DNA from: CAYLPJ01 sp964385465
GTDB taxonomy: Bacteria > Planctomycetota > Phycisphaerae > SM23-33
DNA length: 11,650 bases
Assembly (NCBI GenBank): GCA_964385465.1
Contig: CAYLPJ010000096.1
Coordinates: 1-11,650, forward strand
Direction of reading: 5' to 3'
The translations under genes were made by a program, and so were the position numbers. Under the pieces are notes generated by a model, which saw nothing but the letters and a program-made list of their open reading frames with translations, had not been told where the DNA came from and ran no database searches. This document shows, one piece after another, positions 1 to 8,612 of the stretch (position 1 is its first letter; each line of letters opens with the position of its first letter).

Positions 1-279
1 GTCCACGGCCGGCGCGACGTTGGCGACGGTGACGGTGAGCGTGTCGCTGGTCTCGTCGCCGTCGTCGTCGGTGACCGTCAGCGTGGCCGTGTAGACGCCG
101 TCGTCGGCGTAGGCGTGCGTCGGCGTCAGGCTGCCGCTGGCCGTGCTGCCGTCGCCGAAGTCCCATTCGACCGTGTGCGTGTCCAGCGTCCCGGCGTCGG
201 TGAACGACCCGGCGAACGCCACCGCCGAGCCCTCGTCGGCCGCGGCATCCTCGCCGGCGTCCACGGCCGGCGCGACGTT
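1..279 (-). repeat. Tandem 258-bp PKD-coding repeat
   Basis: Within the giant protein gene the same 21 bases, encoding NVAPAVD, occur at 1-21 and 259-279. This gives a unit of exactly 258 bp (86 residues), and the bases that follow each copy are also very alike. Each unit encodes a PKD beta-sandwich with WDFGDG and a TPTHAYAD..GVYT..LTVTD core. A more diverged first PKD unit lies at about 280-520. The third unit has only just begun at the left edge, so the repeat number is unknown. PKD domains commonly act as spacers in exported proteins. Confidence 0.9.
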
Positions 280-3200
280 CGAGACGGTGACGGTCAGCGT
301 GTCGCTGTGGGGCCCGAGCGTGTCGGTTACGGTGAGGGTGACGGTATAGACGCCGTTGTCGGCGTAAGCGTGTGTCGGCGTCAGCGTGCCGCCCGCGGTG
401 TTTCCGTCGCCGAAGTCCCATTCGACGGTCGGCGCAGGGGTGGTCTGGCCGACGTATTGGCCGGCGAAGGCGAGGGGCTGTCCCTCGTCGCCGGCCTGGT
501 CGGCCCCGGCGTCGACGTTGCCCGCGGCGGCCTGGTTGGCTGCCCCCGGCGTGCCGCCTTGGGGCCCGGCGGCCCAGTTGATGGCGTCGTCGCCGTAGGC
601 GTAGGGGTTGATGCGTTCGAGGGAGGGCCCGGTCCCGTCGGGCGCCGTGGGCCAGGAGCCGTCGTCATCGTAGGAGACGCGCTCGACGAGGATGTACGGC
701 ACGGTGCCGTCCGGCTCGGGCGAGCCGGGCTTGGCCAGTTCGACCTTCTCCCCGCCGTTGGACAGCGCCCCGTCGTAGGGGCCGTAGATCGGCACGGACG
801 GGTCGATGGCGTACTGGGAGCGGAAGACGGCCGGATCGACGGGCACGATCAGCGCCCTGGTCCCGGCCGGGAGGGACTCGGCGGCGGGGAACGTGTATCG
901 GACGGCGTCCTTGAGCTTCCAGGCGTTCTGGGGGTTCGCGGGGTCGTAGAGCGGCACGGCCTGGCCGGAGATGTTGACGAGCTCGAGGAACTCGACCTCC
1001 CCGTCGAGGGGGTGATACATGATCTCGGCGACGACCACGGGCCCGACGAGGGGCTCGGAGTTTTCCGCCCCGGGCGTGGGGTACGCCATGGCGGTGATGT
1101 CCTTGCCGCCGGTGCTCTTGACGTACCGCCCGAAGGTCACGCCGTTTTCGGACGCGGCGAAGTCGATGTCCTCGCGGTACCCGCCGACATCCCCGGCCGG
1201 GGCGCCCTGGGCGAGGTTGACGTCGTCTCCGAGCTCGCTGAACGCGAAGGCCACGCTGGTGCCGGGGTCTGCGGGGTTGCCGAAGTGGGCGGTCTGGGTG
1301 AGGGTGAGATAGCCGCCGGCGGGCAGGACGGTGCCCTCGGCGATCTGGTACTTGGTGGGTACGAAGCCGTCGTCGCTGAGGTACCAGCCTCCGATGTCGA
1401 TGGGCTCGCCGGTGGTGTTGTGCAGTTCGACCCAGTCGCCGTCGGGCGTGTCGGAGTGTGCGAGCGTCTCGTTGATGACGACCGAACCGGGCAGGACGGC
1501 GTCGGGGTCGCCGGCGTTCGGCGAGCCGCCCAGCCACGCCGAGGGCATCCAGTTGGCCTTCTCGCCGTAGAGCGGCGGGGCGGCCTGCGGGTCGACGACG
1601 ATCAGCGAGTACCCGTCGCCGTCGGTGACGTCGTACCAGCCGTCGTTGAAGGCGAACTCCTGGATGAGCGTTCCCAGACCGTCCTCGAGGCGGAGGCCCT
1701 CGCCGTCGTTGGCGAGCTGGCCGGTGTAGGTGCCGAGGATCGGCAGCCCCGTGCCGTAGCGGTACTGGAAGGCGTCGACGTCGCGGACGAACACGCCGCG
1801 CGTGCCCGGCGCCAGCAGTGCCGAAGCGCCGCGCTGCCCGTGGACGCCCCCGGCGAACTCGACGCCGACGACGTTCACGTCCTCGGTGCCGACGTTGGCG
1901 ATCTCGACGAACTCGAAGAGGTCCTGGTCGTCGAAGCCCGCCGCCGCCTCGCCGGGCGTCGGCGTGGCGGGGTGGTACATGATCTCCGTGACCGCCAGCG
2001 TGGGCTGGTCGACGACGAACAGCGCGTCGCACCGGGCGCTCCACTGCCCGCCGTCCAGCACGCGGGCCAGCACCCGGGTGCTCTCGGAGAGGGCGATCGG
2101 CGTGCCGGGCGTGTAGGCGACCGCCCCGGCCGCGACGCCCCCGCCGACCGCCCGCGGGTCCGAACCGTCCAGCGTGTAGTAGATCGTTCCCGCGGCGTCG
2201 GGGTTGTCGATGGTGAAGGTGTGCCCGGCGCTGACGTGCCCGCCGTGCTGGCTGAGCTCGGGGGCGTCGAGGCTCGGATAGAAGCCGCGATTTCGCATCT
2301 GGTTGATGACGGTCTGCGTGCGGCCGGGGAAGTAGGTCCCCAGCAGCCAGTTCCGCTGGTCGGCCCAGTCTCCGTCGCGGGTGTAGGGGTCGTCGGCGTA
2401 GGCGTTGTCACCCCATCGGGCGGACTCGCCGACGACGGCTCGGTCGACGACGGCGAGCAGGTCGTTGTAGATGGCGGTGGCGACCGACGGCGTGAGCGTG
2501 CCGTCGTTGAAGAACTCGCGGTGGACGGCGTCGGCGAACTGGAGGGCGTATTCCTGGCTGTCCATGAGCTGGCGGTGGATGCCGCTGGGCGCGCCGTAGG
2601 TGTTCTCGCCGGTGACGTTGTGGGTGGCGGACTCCATAACGTGCTCGGCGTCCCAGGAGTGGAACCGCCAGCGCCCGTCGGGATCGACGCGATTCTTCGA
2701 GGCGTACCAGTTGTGGTGGTCCCAGTCGGTGTTGCCCACGTAGTAGTTCACCAGCATGTAGTTGATCAAGTCCGGCACGTCGAGGTGGTCCTGGATGGCG
2801 TCGAACTTCTCCTCGGCCGTCAGCGTCGTGCTGTAGGCGATGTCGAGCATGTCCAGGTACGCAGCGTTGGTGCCGTTGACCACCGTGGTGTAGCGGTGCT
2901 TGAGGACGTCGTAGTCGTCCTTGTCGCCGCCGAAGTGGGCCTCGGCGAAGGACTCGTCCGGGCGCTCGTGGGCCCAGTAGAGCCCCCAGTAGAGCCCGTT
3001 GACGTAGAGGTGGACGTACTGCCCGCGGGTGCCGTACCCCCCCATGGCGTTCTGGAGGTCGGAGACGTACTGGTCGCGGGTGTACTGGGCCCGCTCTCGC
3101 TGGGCGTCGGGGGAGACGCCGCCGTGGTAGGCCCAGCACTGGTTGAGGCGGGCGTCGAGGATGAACGTGTCGAACCAGTCGGGGGCGTCCTGGCCGAACA

Positions 3201-5442
3201 TCTCGTAGTTGAGCTTGGTCGGGCCCCAGGGCTCCTTGAAGGTCACCTGCATGGAGAGCTTGTCGGTCTTCCAGCGGTTCGTGCTCGTGCCGCCCTGGAT
3301 CTCCAGCCCGGCGTCGATCTGGTAGCCCGCCGTGCCGTCCGGCCAGATCAGCTCGACCGAGCTGCCGACCTCGACGCTCTGGCCGTTGCGGTAGATGCCC
3401 CCGGTCCAGGAATCCCCGCTGGGTTCGCCGAGGAAATCCTCCATGGGCAGCACGAGCGACATGGAGGGGATGGCCTTCATGTCGTCGTGGATCGTGTCGG
3501 CGTAGTCGGTGACGATCTCGGGGTCCATCTCGTAATCCGGCGGGCCGTCGTAGCTCTTCCATCGCCAGCCCCAGTCGCCGGGCCAGCCGGCGCCGTCCTG
3601 GGCGAGCACGTCGTCGAGGAAGATGTACGTCTGCGTATCGACGTTGGATTCCAGCCAGCCGGGCTTGTAGGCGATCGCCCGCAGCGTGGTCTGCCCGCTG
3701 ATGGTGATCGGCCCGGTGTAGAGCGTGCCCGTCACCGGCGTGGGGGCGCTGCCGTCCAGCGTGTAGCGGATGTCCGCGCCGGACGTGTCGGAGGTGATCT
3801 CGACCTGGAACGGCGCGTCGTAGAAGCCGCGGTCCACGCTGAATTCGGTGTCGGCGACGAGGCCCAGCACGCCGGCGACGTTCGCCGAGCCCGGCGTCGG
3901 CGTGGTGAAGTACTCCAGGCGCTGGAGCTGGCCCTCGACGCCGACCAGCTCCGGCGCGACGATGAACTCGCCGTCGGAGAGGGCGTCGTTCATCGCGTGG
4001 ACGGCCAGGACGTTCTCCCCCTCGACCAGCAGGCCGGGGAAGTCGTCGAGGTCCAGCACGACGGTCTCGCCGGTGGTCGCGTCGGCCCAGTCGCGGTCGG
4101 TCGTGGCCGCGGAGTTCCAGGCCGGCGTGGCCGGGGCGTTGCGGCGGAGGACCTCCGTGCCGTTGACGTACGCGACGTACCCGTCGTCGTAGTTCATCGT
4201 CATCCGCAGCTCGGTGTACGCGCCGGGCGAGTCGACGTTGAAGGGCGCGCGGACGTACATGGACGTGTTCACGCCGCGCAGGTCGGCCTCGACGTCCGTC
4301 TCGACCATGCCCAGCTCGTAGCGCGTGGCCGTCAGGCCGAGGTCGAAGCTGATGTCGCTGCTCGTGCCGTGGATCTGGTGGATCTCGACGGCCAGGACGT
4401 TCTCGCCCTCGACCAGCAGGCCCGGGTCGACGTCGTAGGCATAGAAGGTGTCTTCGCTGCCGCCGCCGACGACGCTGGAGGCGTTGGTGAGGTAGTCGAT
4501 CGTCCCCGAGGGCATGTTGGTGCGGCAGGCCTCCTGCCCGTTGATGTACACCACCGCCCCGTCGTCGCGGAGGATGTCGCAGGTCAGCTCGGTGATCTGG
4601 GCGGCCCCGCTGACGGTGAACGACCGGCGGAAGTAGGTCGTGCGGTACTTGTTTCCGCCGTCGGGGCCGTAGCTGACGACGGTGGCCTCGTCGCCGTCGC
4701 CGTAGCCGAGCTGGGCGTGCCCGGCCGACCATCCGGCGTCGTTGAAGGCCGGCTGACGCCAGCCCGTGCCCTGGTCGCTGCCGTCGTCGAGGTACCGCCA
4801 GGTCGCCCCGGGCGAGACGAGCGTCTCGTCCACCGGCGACGAGCCGGGCCCGAAGCCCAGCCCGCTGGCCGCGGCGGTCCAGGCCGCGTCGTCGAAGTCG
4901 GCCGCCGTCCACGTGGTGCCCAGCCCGCCGTCTGCGGGCACGAGGTACGTCACCGCGCTGCCTCGCTGGACGAACGTGTCCTCGCCGTACTCGATCGTCC
5001 GCACGCCGTAGGAGATGTCGTCCACCTGCTCGGGGTACTCGGGGGCGTACTCCCAGGCGACGCTGCCGTCCGGGCGGAGAAGCGCGAGGTACTCGCCCCC
5101 GCCGGAGAGCTTGAAGTTCGTGTGCAGCTCCTGCCCGGCCACCGCGCGGTCCTTGTCCGAGGCGAAGACCAGCAGGTGGTCCCCGGCGGCGAGCGTCTCG
5201 GCGGGGAAGGCCCACTTGTCCGGCTCGTCGTTTTCGTCGGTGAGGAGCCAGCCGGCGAGGTCGATGTCCTCCGTGCCGGGGTTGTGCAGCTCGATGTAGT
5301 CGGAGTAGTCCCCGTCGACGTCCTGGATGACGGAGTCGTTTCGGGCCAGGAACTCCGAGATCGTCGGCGCGGCGGACAGCAGAAGCCGGGGCTCCAGCGA
5401 TTCCAAGACCGGGGCCGAACGCGGGTGATCAGCGTACTTCAC
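1..5442 (-). CDS. Giant exported LEPR-XLL protein with CotH-kinase, lamin-tail and PKD domains (partial, C-terminus outside window)
   Basis: The frame is open from a GTG at 5442 to the left edge: 1814 residues with no stop. Domains seen by eye: LEPR-XLL signature at residues 16-24; lamin-tail domain ~26-135; two related beta-rich modules ~155-385 and ~385-500 (YING near 299, YVNG near 425); chitobiase-C-terminal-like domain ~535-608 (RYTLDGSAP); CotH kinase-like domain ~655-960; a second chitobiase-C-like domain ~1061-1138 (YYTLDGSDP); lamin-tail domains ~1147-1275, ~1320-1440 and ~1466-1625; PKD repeats from ~1642 (WDFGDG twice). In the kinase part, YVNGLYWGLYWAHERPDE (813-830) and N904-T-D906...N911...W930-D931 fit the CotH pattern. 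CotH proteins are atypical kinases known from Bacillus spore coats; the target here is unknown. Export and planctomycete origin are inferred from LEPR-XLL. The GTG start has a good Shine-Dalgarno and puts the signature at the expected distance. Confidence 0.93.
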   Translation of the reverse strand, partial: MKYADHPRSAPVLESLEPRLLLSAAPTISEFLARNDSVIQDVDGDYSDYIELHNPGTEDIDLAGWLLTDENDEPDKWAFPAETLAAGDHLLVFASDKDRAVAGQELHTNFKLSGGGEYLALLRPDGSVAWEYAPEYPEQVDDISYGVRTIEYGEDTFVQRGSAVTYLVPADGGLGTTWTAADFDDAAWTAAASGLGFGPGSSPVDETLVSPGATWRYLDDGSDQGTGWRQPAFNDAGWSAGHAQLGYGDGDEATVVSYGPDGGNKYRTTYFRRSFTVSGAAQITELTCDILRDDGAVVYINGQEACRTNMPSGTIDYLTNASSVVGGGSEDTFYAYDVDPGLLVEGENVLAVEIHQIHGTSSDISFDLGLTATRYELGMVETDVEADLRGVNTSMYVRAPFNVDSPGAYTELRMTMNYDDGYVAYVNGTEVLRRNAPATPAWNSAATTDRDWADATTGETVVLDLDDFPGLLVEGENVLAVHAMNDALSDGEFIVAPELVGVEGQLQRLEYFTTPTPGSANVAGVLGLVADTEFSVDRGFYDAPFQVEITSDTSGADIRYTLDGSAPTPVTGTLYTGPITISGQTTLRAIAYKPGWLESNVDTQTYIFLDDVLAQDGAGWPGDWGWRWKSYDGPPDYEMDPEIVTDYADTIHDDMKAIPSMSLVLPMEDFLGEPSGDSWTGGIYRNGQSVEVGSSVELIWPDGTAGYQIDAGLEIQGGTSTNRWKTDKLSMQVTFKEPWGPTKLNYEMFGQDAPDWFDTFILDARLNQCWAYHGGVSPDAQRERAQYTRDQYVSDLQNAMGGYGTRGQYVHLYVNGLYWGLYWAHERPDESFAEAHFGGDKDDYDVLKHRYTTVVNGTNAAYLDMLDIAYSTTLTAEEKFDAIQDHLDVPDLINYMLVNYYVGNTDWDHHNWYASKNRVDPDGRWRFHSWDAEHVMESATHNVTGENTYGAPSGIHRQLMDSQEYALQFADAVHREFFNDGTLTPSVATAIYNDLLAVVDRAVVGESARWGDNAYADDPYTRDGDWADQRNWLLGTYFPGRTQTVINQMRNRGFYPSLDAPELSQHGGHVSAGHTFTIDNPDAAGTIYYTLDGSDPRAVGGGVAAGAVAYTPGTPIALSESTRVLARVLDGGQWSARCDALFVVDQPTLAVTEIMYHPATPTPGEAAAGFDDQDLFEFVEIANVGTEDVNVVGVEFAGGVHGQRGASALLAPGTRGVFVRDVDAFQYRYGTGLPILGTYTGQLANDGEGLRLEDGLGTLIQEFAFNDGWYDVTDGDGYSLIVVDPQAAPPLYGEKANWMPSAWLGGSPNAGDPDAVLPGSVVINETLAHSDTPDGDWVELHNTTGEPIDIGGWYLSDDGFVPTKYQIAEGTVLPAGGYLTLTQTAHFGNPADPGTSVAFAFSELGDDVNLAQGAPAGDVGGYREDIDFAASENGVTFGRYVKSTGGKDITAMAYPTPGAENSEPLVGPVVVAEIMYHPLDGEVEFLELVNISGQAVPLYDPANPQNAWKLKDAVRYTFPAAESLPAGTRALIVPVDPAVFRSQYAIDPSVPIYGPYDGALSNGGEKVELAKPGSPEPDGTVPYILVERVSYDDDGSWPTAPDGTGPSLERINPYAYGDDAINWAAGPQGGTPGAANQAAAGNVDAGADQAGDEGQPLAFAGQYVGQTTPAPTVEWDFGDGNTAGGTLTPTHAYADNGVYTVTLTVTDTLGPHSDTLTVTVSNVAPAVDAGEDAAADEGSAVAFAGSFTDAGTLDTHTVEWDFGDGSTASGSLTPTHAYADDGVYTATLTVTDDDGDETSDTLTVTVANVAPAVD

Positions 5443-5446
5443 GTGC

Positions 5447-5452
5447 TCCTCC
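5447..5452 (-). promoter_or_regulatory. Ribosome binding site deciding the GTG start of the giant protein
   Basis: Read on the minus strand, GGAGGA lies four bases before GTG at 5442. The frame stays open further upstream without a stop for some distance, so this Shine-Dalgarno and the LEPR-XLL position together decide the start. Confidence 0.75.
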
Positions 5453-5562
5453 GATGATCGGGCTGCGGAAATGCTCCCGCCTCGACCGCGCCCGTGCGGC
5501 CGAGGGGCCGGCAGCGACAGGGATGCTCCCGCCATCCGACATCCGCCAACGTGCCACCCGTG

Positions 5563-5571
5563 ATGATACCA
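5563..5571 (-). promoter_or_regulatory. Candidate extended -10 promoter for the giant CotH-type gene
   Basis: On the minus strand the bases read TGGTATCAT: a TATCAT hexamer (5 of 6 to TATAAT) preceded by the extended -10 dinucleotide TG. No convincing -35 box sits 17 bases upstream. The expected transcript start near 5556 would leave a leader of roughly 115 bases. An AT-rich hexamer is rare by chance in such GC-rich DNA, but this remains a motif call only. Confidence 0.35.
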
Positions 5572-5666
5572 GATAACCCCGGATTCGCACAGGCCTTCGG
5601 TGGAGGAGAATTCCAGGACGAACTACGCGGCGTCCCGGCGCGGCGTCCCGGGCGGGGAACAGGGCC

Positions 5667-5696
5667 TTGGCCCCGGCGGGGGGGGGACGGTAGGAT
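5667..5696 (+). promoter_or_regulatory. Candidate sigma-70-like promoter for the lyase gene
   Basis: TTGGCC at 5667-5672 and TAGGAT at 5691-5696 are separated by 18 bases, each matching the standard hexamer at 4 of 6 positions. A start near 5703 would give a leader of about 50 bases. A very similar element, sharing CGGTAGGAT, lies upstream of the GH10-like gene, which supports it as a real promoter form in this organism. Confidence 0.4.
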
Positions 5697-5740
5697 CGGG
5701 GCATCGGCCCGCCGGGCGCGCGGGCCTTCGTCGTCCCTGA

Positions 5741-5747
5741 AGGAAGG
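5741..5747 (+). promoter_or_regulatory. Ribosome binding site of the lyase gene
   Basis: AGGAAGG ends five bases before ATG at 5753. This selects the first ATG over the in-frame ATG at 5768 and gives the complete signal peptide. Confidence 0.75.
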
Positions 5748-5752
5748 TACCC

Positions 5753-8590
5753 ATGCTGCGACACGCGATGCTGAGCTCGACGATCCTCTCCCTGCTTGCC
5801 CTGTTGCCCGCGGCGGGCGAGGCGAAGCCCGAGAAGGTGGACCACCGCAAGATCGACCGCGACATCCAGGCCCACAACGCCGCGCGGATGGACAACGGCG
5901 GGCGCATCCGCCTGGAGCTGCTGGGCAAGGACGTGCACAAGGACCGCCGCACGCACCCGCCGCACGTCGTCGACGGCGACGTCCACAGCCGGCAGGTCAT
6001 CACCGGCGTGCCGTACCGCTTCCACATCGACCTGATCGACGAGCTGCCGATCGAGGCGATCCACTTCATCTGCAGCGACTACACGTCCGAGCAGTGCCCC
6101 AAGGACGTGGTGGTCAAGCTGTCCGACGGCACGGAGTACCGCAAGGAGCTCCAGCGGCTGCCCGCGCGGCGCGGCAAGCCCAAGCCCCGGCAGACGCAGG
6201 CCGTCGGGGGCAAGAAGGCGCGGTGGGTCGAGGTGACGATCCTCAGCAACCACCCCGGCGGGAAGATGCGAAACGGCAAGATCTGCGGGTGGGGGGGGAT
6301 CGCCGAGATCGAGGTCGTCACCTCCGCCGACCTGGAGCCGTACCTGGCCGTCAGGGGCATCAACCCCGAGTTGCCCGCCGACGTTCGCGCCGAGGCGCCC
6401 CGGCGGGACTACTCGAACGTCACCGTCTCGCTGCCCAAGCCCATCGCGCTGGGCGAGAGGCCGGGCATCTACATGACCGCCGCCGGCTGGGAGGCGCTCT
6501 TCGAGACGATGCGCAAGAGCCCCCGCGGCAAGCCGGTTCTCGACGGCGTGATCGCCATGGCCGACGGGTACCTCGCCAAGCCGGTGGCGTTCCCCGACCC
6601 GGGCAAGCCCGCGCAGGTCAAGGGCCGCGGCGACCCGCCGGCCCGCGCCCACGACGCGCTGGCCAAGCAGGCCGGCGTGTGCGGGTACGCCTACCGGATC
6701 AGCAAGGACCGCAAGTATGCCGACCGGGTGCGGGAGATCCTCGTCGGCTACGCCCAGCGCTATCCGGACGACTACAAGGAGCACAAGGGCGTCAACCCCC
6801 ACGACACCAGCAAGGTGATGGCCCAGCGGCTCAGCGAGGCGATGTGGCTGATCCCGCAGATCCAGGCCTACGACCTCACCGCCGACAGCGGGGCGTTCTC
6901 CGACGCCGACCGCGAGCTCATCGAGAAGGACCTGATCCTCCACGCGGTGACGTTCATCAACCGCAAGAAGTCCGCCGCCGAGGTCGTCGCCGAGCGGGAC
7001 AGGCACACCCCCGGCTGGCGGACCGCCCGGGCCCCCCAGCGGAAGAAGAAGGGCGCCCTGGGCAACTGGACGGCCTTCTACAACCTCGCCTTCATCCAGG
7101 CCGGCAGCGTGCTGGGCGACCGGGACTGGATCGACATCGGCGCCGCGGGGCTGAAGTACATGCTCGAGAACGGCATCGGCGAGGACGGCATGTGGGGGGA
7201 GGGGGCGATCGGCTACCAGCAGTTCGCCCGCCACGCCATGACCGGCGGGCTGGAGAGCCTCGCCTGCAAGGGCATCGACCTGTGGAGCTACAAGACCAAC
7301 GCGTTCAAGAACCTCTTCGACTCCGAGTTCGCCTACGCCTACCCCGACGGGACCAGCCCGGGGATCAACGACTCCGGCAGGGCGGCCGTCGGCAGCGGCT
7401 GGACGGCGATGAGCTTCGATTACGCCTTCCTCCGCTACGGCGACCGGAACTACGCCGCGACGATCAACGACTGCCAGCGGCAGCTCCACCAGTCGCCGGC
7501 CTGCTACTTCCCCACCCGGGTCTACCGCCAGCTCGACGAGGTGCCCGTCGAGGGCTACGGGTCGCTGGTGTTCGACAAACTCGGCTACGCCATCCTCCGC
7601 GGGGAAGGCGGCGGGCGGGAGACCTTCCTGCTGATGGACTACGGCCCCCACGGCGGGACCCACGGGCACTACGACAAGCTGAACCTCATCCTCTTCGCCG
7701 ACGGCGACGAGCTCGCCGGCGAGCCGCCGTTCTTCCGCTACGAGGACAGCAGGCACCCGCAGTGGACCAAGCAGTCCGTCGCCCACTGGACCGTCGCCGT
7801 CGACGAGCACTCCCAGAAGCCCACCACCGGCAGGCTCGTCTGCTTCGCCGACGAGGGCGACGTCAAGGTCATGCGCGGCCAGGCCGCCGAGGCCTACGCC
7901 GGCGTCGCGCTGGACCGAACCGTCGTCCAGCTCCCCGGATACGTGCTGGACGTCTTCCGCGCCTGGGGACCGGCCGAGCATACCTTCGACTACCCCCTCT
8001 GCTTCCGGGGCCGCCTCGACGCCATGAGCGAGCTGGACGCCGACTCGCTGAAGCCCATGGCCGACAACGCCCCCGGCTACATGCACCTCCACGCCGCGGC
8101 CCCCGTGGCGGTGAAGGGCGCGTGGACGGGCACGTGGTCCCGCGACGCCGCCGAGCCGGACCCCGACGCCGAGGACAAGCCCGACCGGCGGGGGCATCCC
8201 GCCAACGACGTCCGGGCAACCGTCCTGCCCGCCGAGGGCCAGCAGGTCATCCTCGCCAACGTCCCCGGCGACCGCCAGCAGGCGCTGATCCGCCGGGTGG
8301 GCACCGACCAGACGTTCCTCGCCGTGATCGACCCCTACAAGGACGCCGACGCCGTCAAGTCCGCCCGGCGGATCGAGACGGCCGGGGAGGTCCCCGCCGA
8401 CGCCGTGGAGGTCACCCGCACCGACGGCGGGACCGACCTGATCGTCGTCCGCCACGACCCCTTCCCCGAGGGCGAACCGGGCCCGGCGACGACCTTCGGC
8501 GACCGGACCACCCGCGCCCTCGTGACGGTCATCCGCCTGGACAAGTCGGGCAAGGAGACCGCCCGCATCGAGTTGGGCGGCAAGCAGTGA
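5753..8590 (+). CDS. Exported heparinase II/III-superfamily polysaccharide lyase with N-terminal discoidin-like domain
   Basis: A 945-residue protein. Residues 1-24 look like a signal peptide (positive N-end, hydrophobic LSSTILSLLALLPAA, cleavage after GEA). Residues ~45-185 resemble an F5/8 type C (discoidin-like) carbohydrate-binding domain (PHVVDGDVHSRQ). Residues ~235-580 resemble the alpha/alpha toroid of heparinase II/III and alginate lyases: PGIYMTAAGWEAL at the start, then GNW at 437-439 and EGAIGYQQF with Y488. Residues ~590-800 are the beta-sandwich with the family's HGHYDKLNL motif (H637, H639, D641). Such enzymes cleave uronic-acid polysaccharides by beta-elimination, and N438, Y488 and H637/H639 are candidate active-site residues by position. 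The subfamily and substrate cannot be told by eye: heparinoid, alginate and other uronans are all possible. It has its own promoter-like element and faces the GH10-like gene tail to tail. Confidence 0.9.
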   Translation: MLRHAMLSSTILSLLALLPAAGEAKPEKVDHRKIDRDIQAHNAARMDNGGRIRLELLGKDVHKDRRTHPPHVVDGDVHSRQVITGVPYRFHIDLIDELPIEAIHFICSDYTSEQCPKDVVVKLSDGTEYRKELQRLPARRGKPKPRQTQAVGGKKARWVEVTILSNHPGGKMRNGKICGWGGIAEIEVVTSADLEPYLAVRGINPELPADVRAEAPRRDYSNVTVSLPKPIALGERPGIYMTAAGWEALFETMRKSPRGKPVLDGVIAMADGYLAKPVAFPDPGKPAQVKGRGDPPARAHDALAKQAGVCGYAYRISKDRKYADRVREILVGYAQRYPDDYKEHKGVNPHDTSKVMAQRLSEAMWLIPQIQAYDLTADSGAFSDADRELIEKDLILHAVTFINRKKSAAEVVAERDRHTPGWRTARAPQRKKKGALGNWTAFYNLAFIQAGSVLGDRDWIDIGAAGLKYMLENGIGEDGMWGEGAIGYQQFARHAMTGGLESLACKGIDLWSYKTNAFKNLFDSEFAYAYPDGTSPGINDSGRAAVGSGWTAMSFDYAFLRYGDRNYAATINDCQRQLHQSPACYFPTRVYRQLDEVPVEGYGSLVFDKLGYAILRGEGGGRETFLLMDYGPHGGTHGHYDKLNLILFADGDELAGEPPFFRYEDSRHPQWTKQSVAHWTVAVDEHSQKPTTGRLVCFADEGDVKVMRGQAAEAYAGVALDRTVVQLPGYVLDVFRAWGPAEHTFDYPLCFRGRLDAMSELDADSLKPMADNAPGYMHLHAAAPVAVKGAWTGTWSRDAAEPDPDAEDKPDRRGHPANDVRATVLPAEGQQVILANVPGDRQQALIRRVGTDQTFLAVIDPYKDADAVKSARRIETAGEVPADAVEVTRTDGGTDLIVVRHDPFPEGEPGPATTFGDRTTRALVTVIRLDKSGKETARIELGGKQ

Positions 8591-8612
8591 TCCGACCCCC
8601 GTGTGTCGGGTC

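Larger units (their letters stand above)
5443..5752. other. Divergent intergenic region, 310 bp
   Basis: No gene is seen here. The region separates the divergent starts of the giant CotH-type protein and the lyase and carries one candidate promoter for each. An 11-base direct repeat, ATGCTCCCGCC, occurs at 5471-5481 and 5523-5533, inside the predicted leader of the minus-strand gene. A GC-only stretch with a run of nine G lies at about 5671-5686. Two very long apparent reading frames cross the region but are antisense shadows of the flanking genes. Confidence 0.7.

Noticed and set aside
2408..5215. A 935-codon minus-strand frame inside the giant gene
   Set aside because: It is a frame-shifted reading of the same strand, extremely rich in Arg, and has no domain similarity. 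The true frame gives lamin-tail, CotH and chitobiase-C-like motifs.
115..5457. A 1780-codon open frame on the plus strand
   Set aside because: It lies exactly antisense, in the same codon register, to the giant LEPR-XLL/CotH gene. Its product is a low-complexity Val/Gly/Asp/Arg mixture without domains. Such frames arise because GC-rich codons rarely give stops on the opposite strand.
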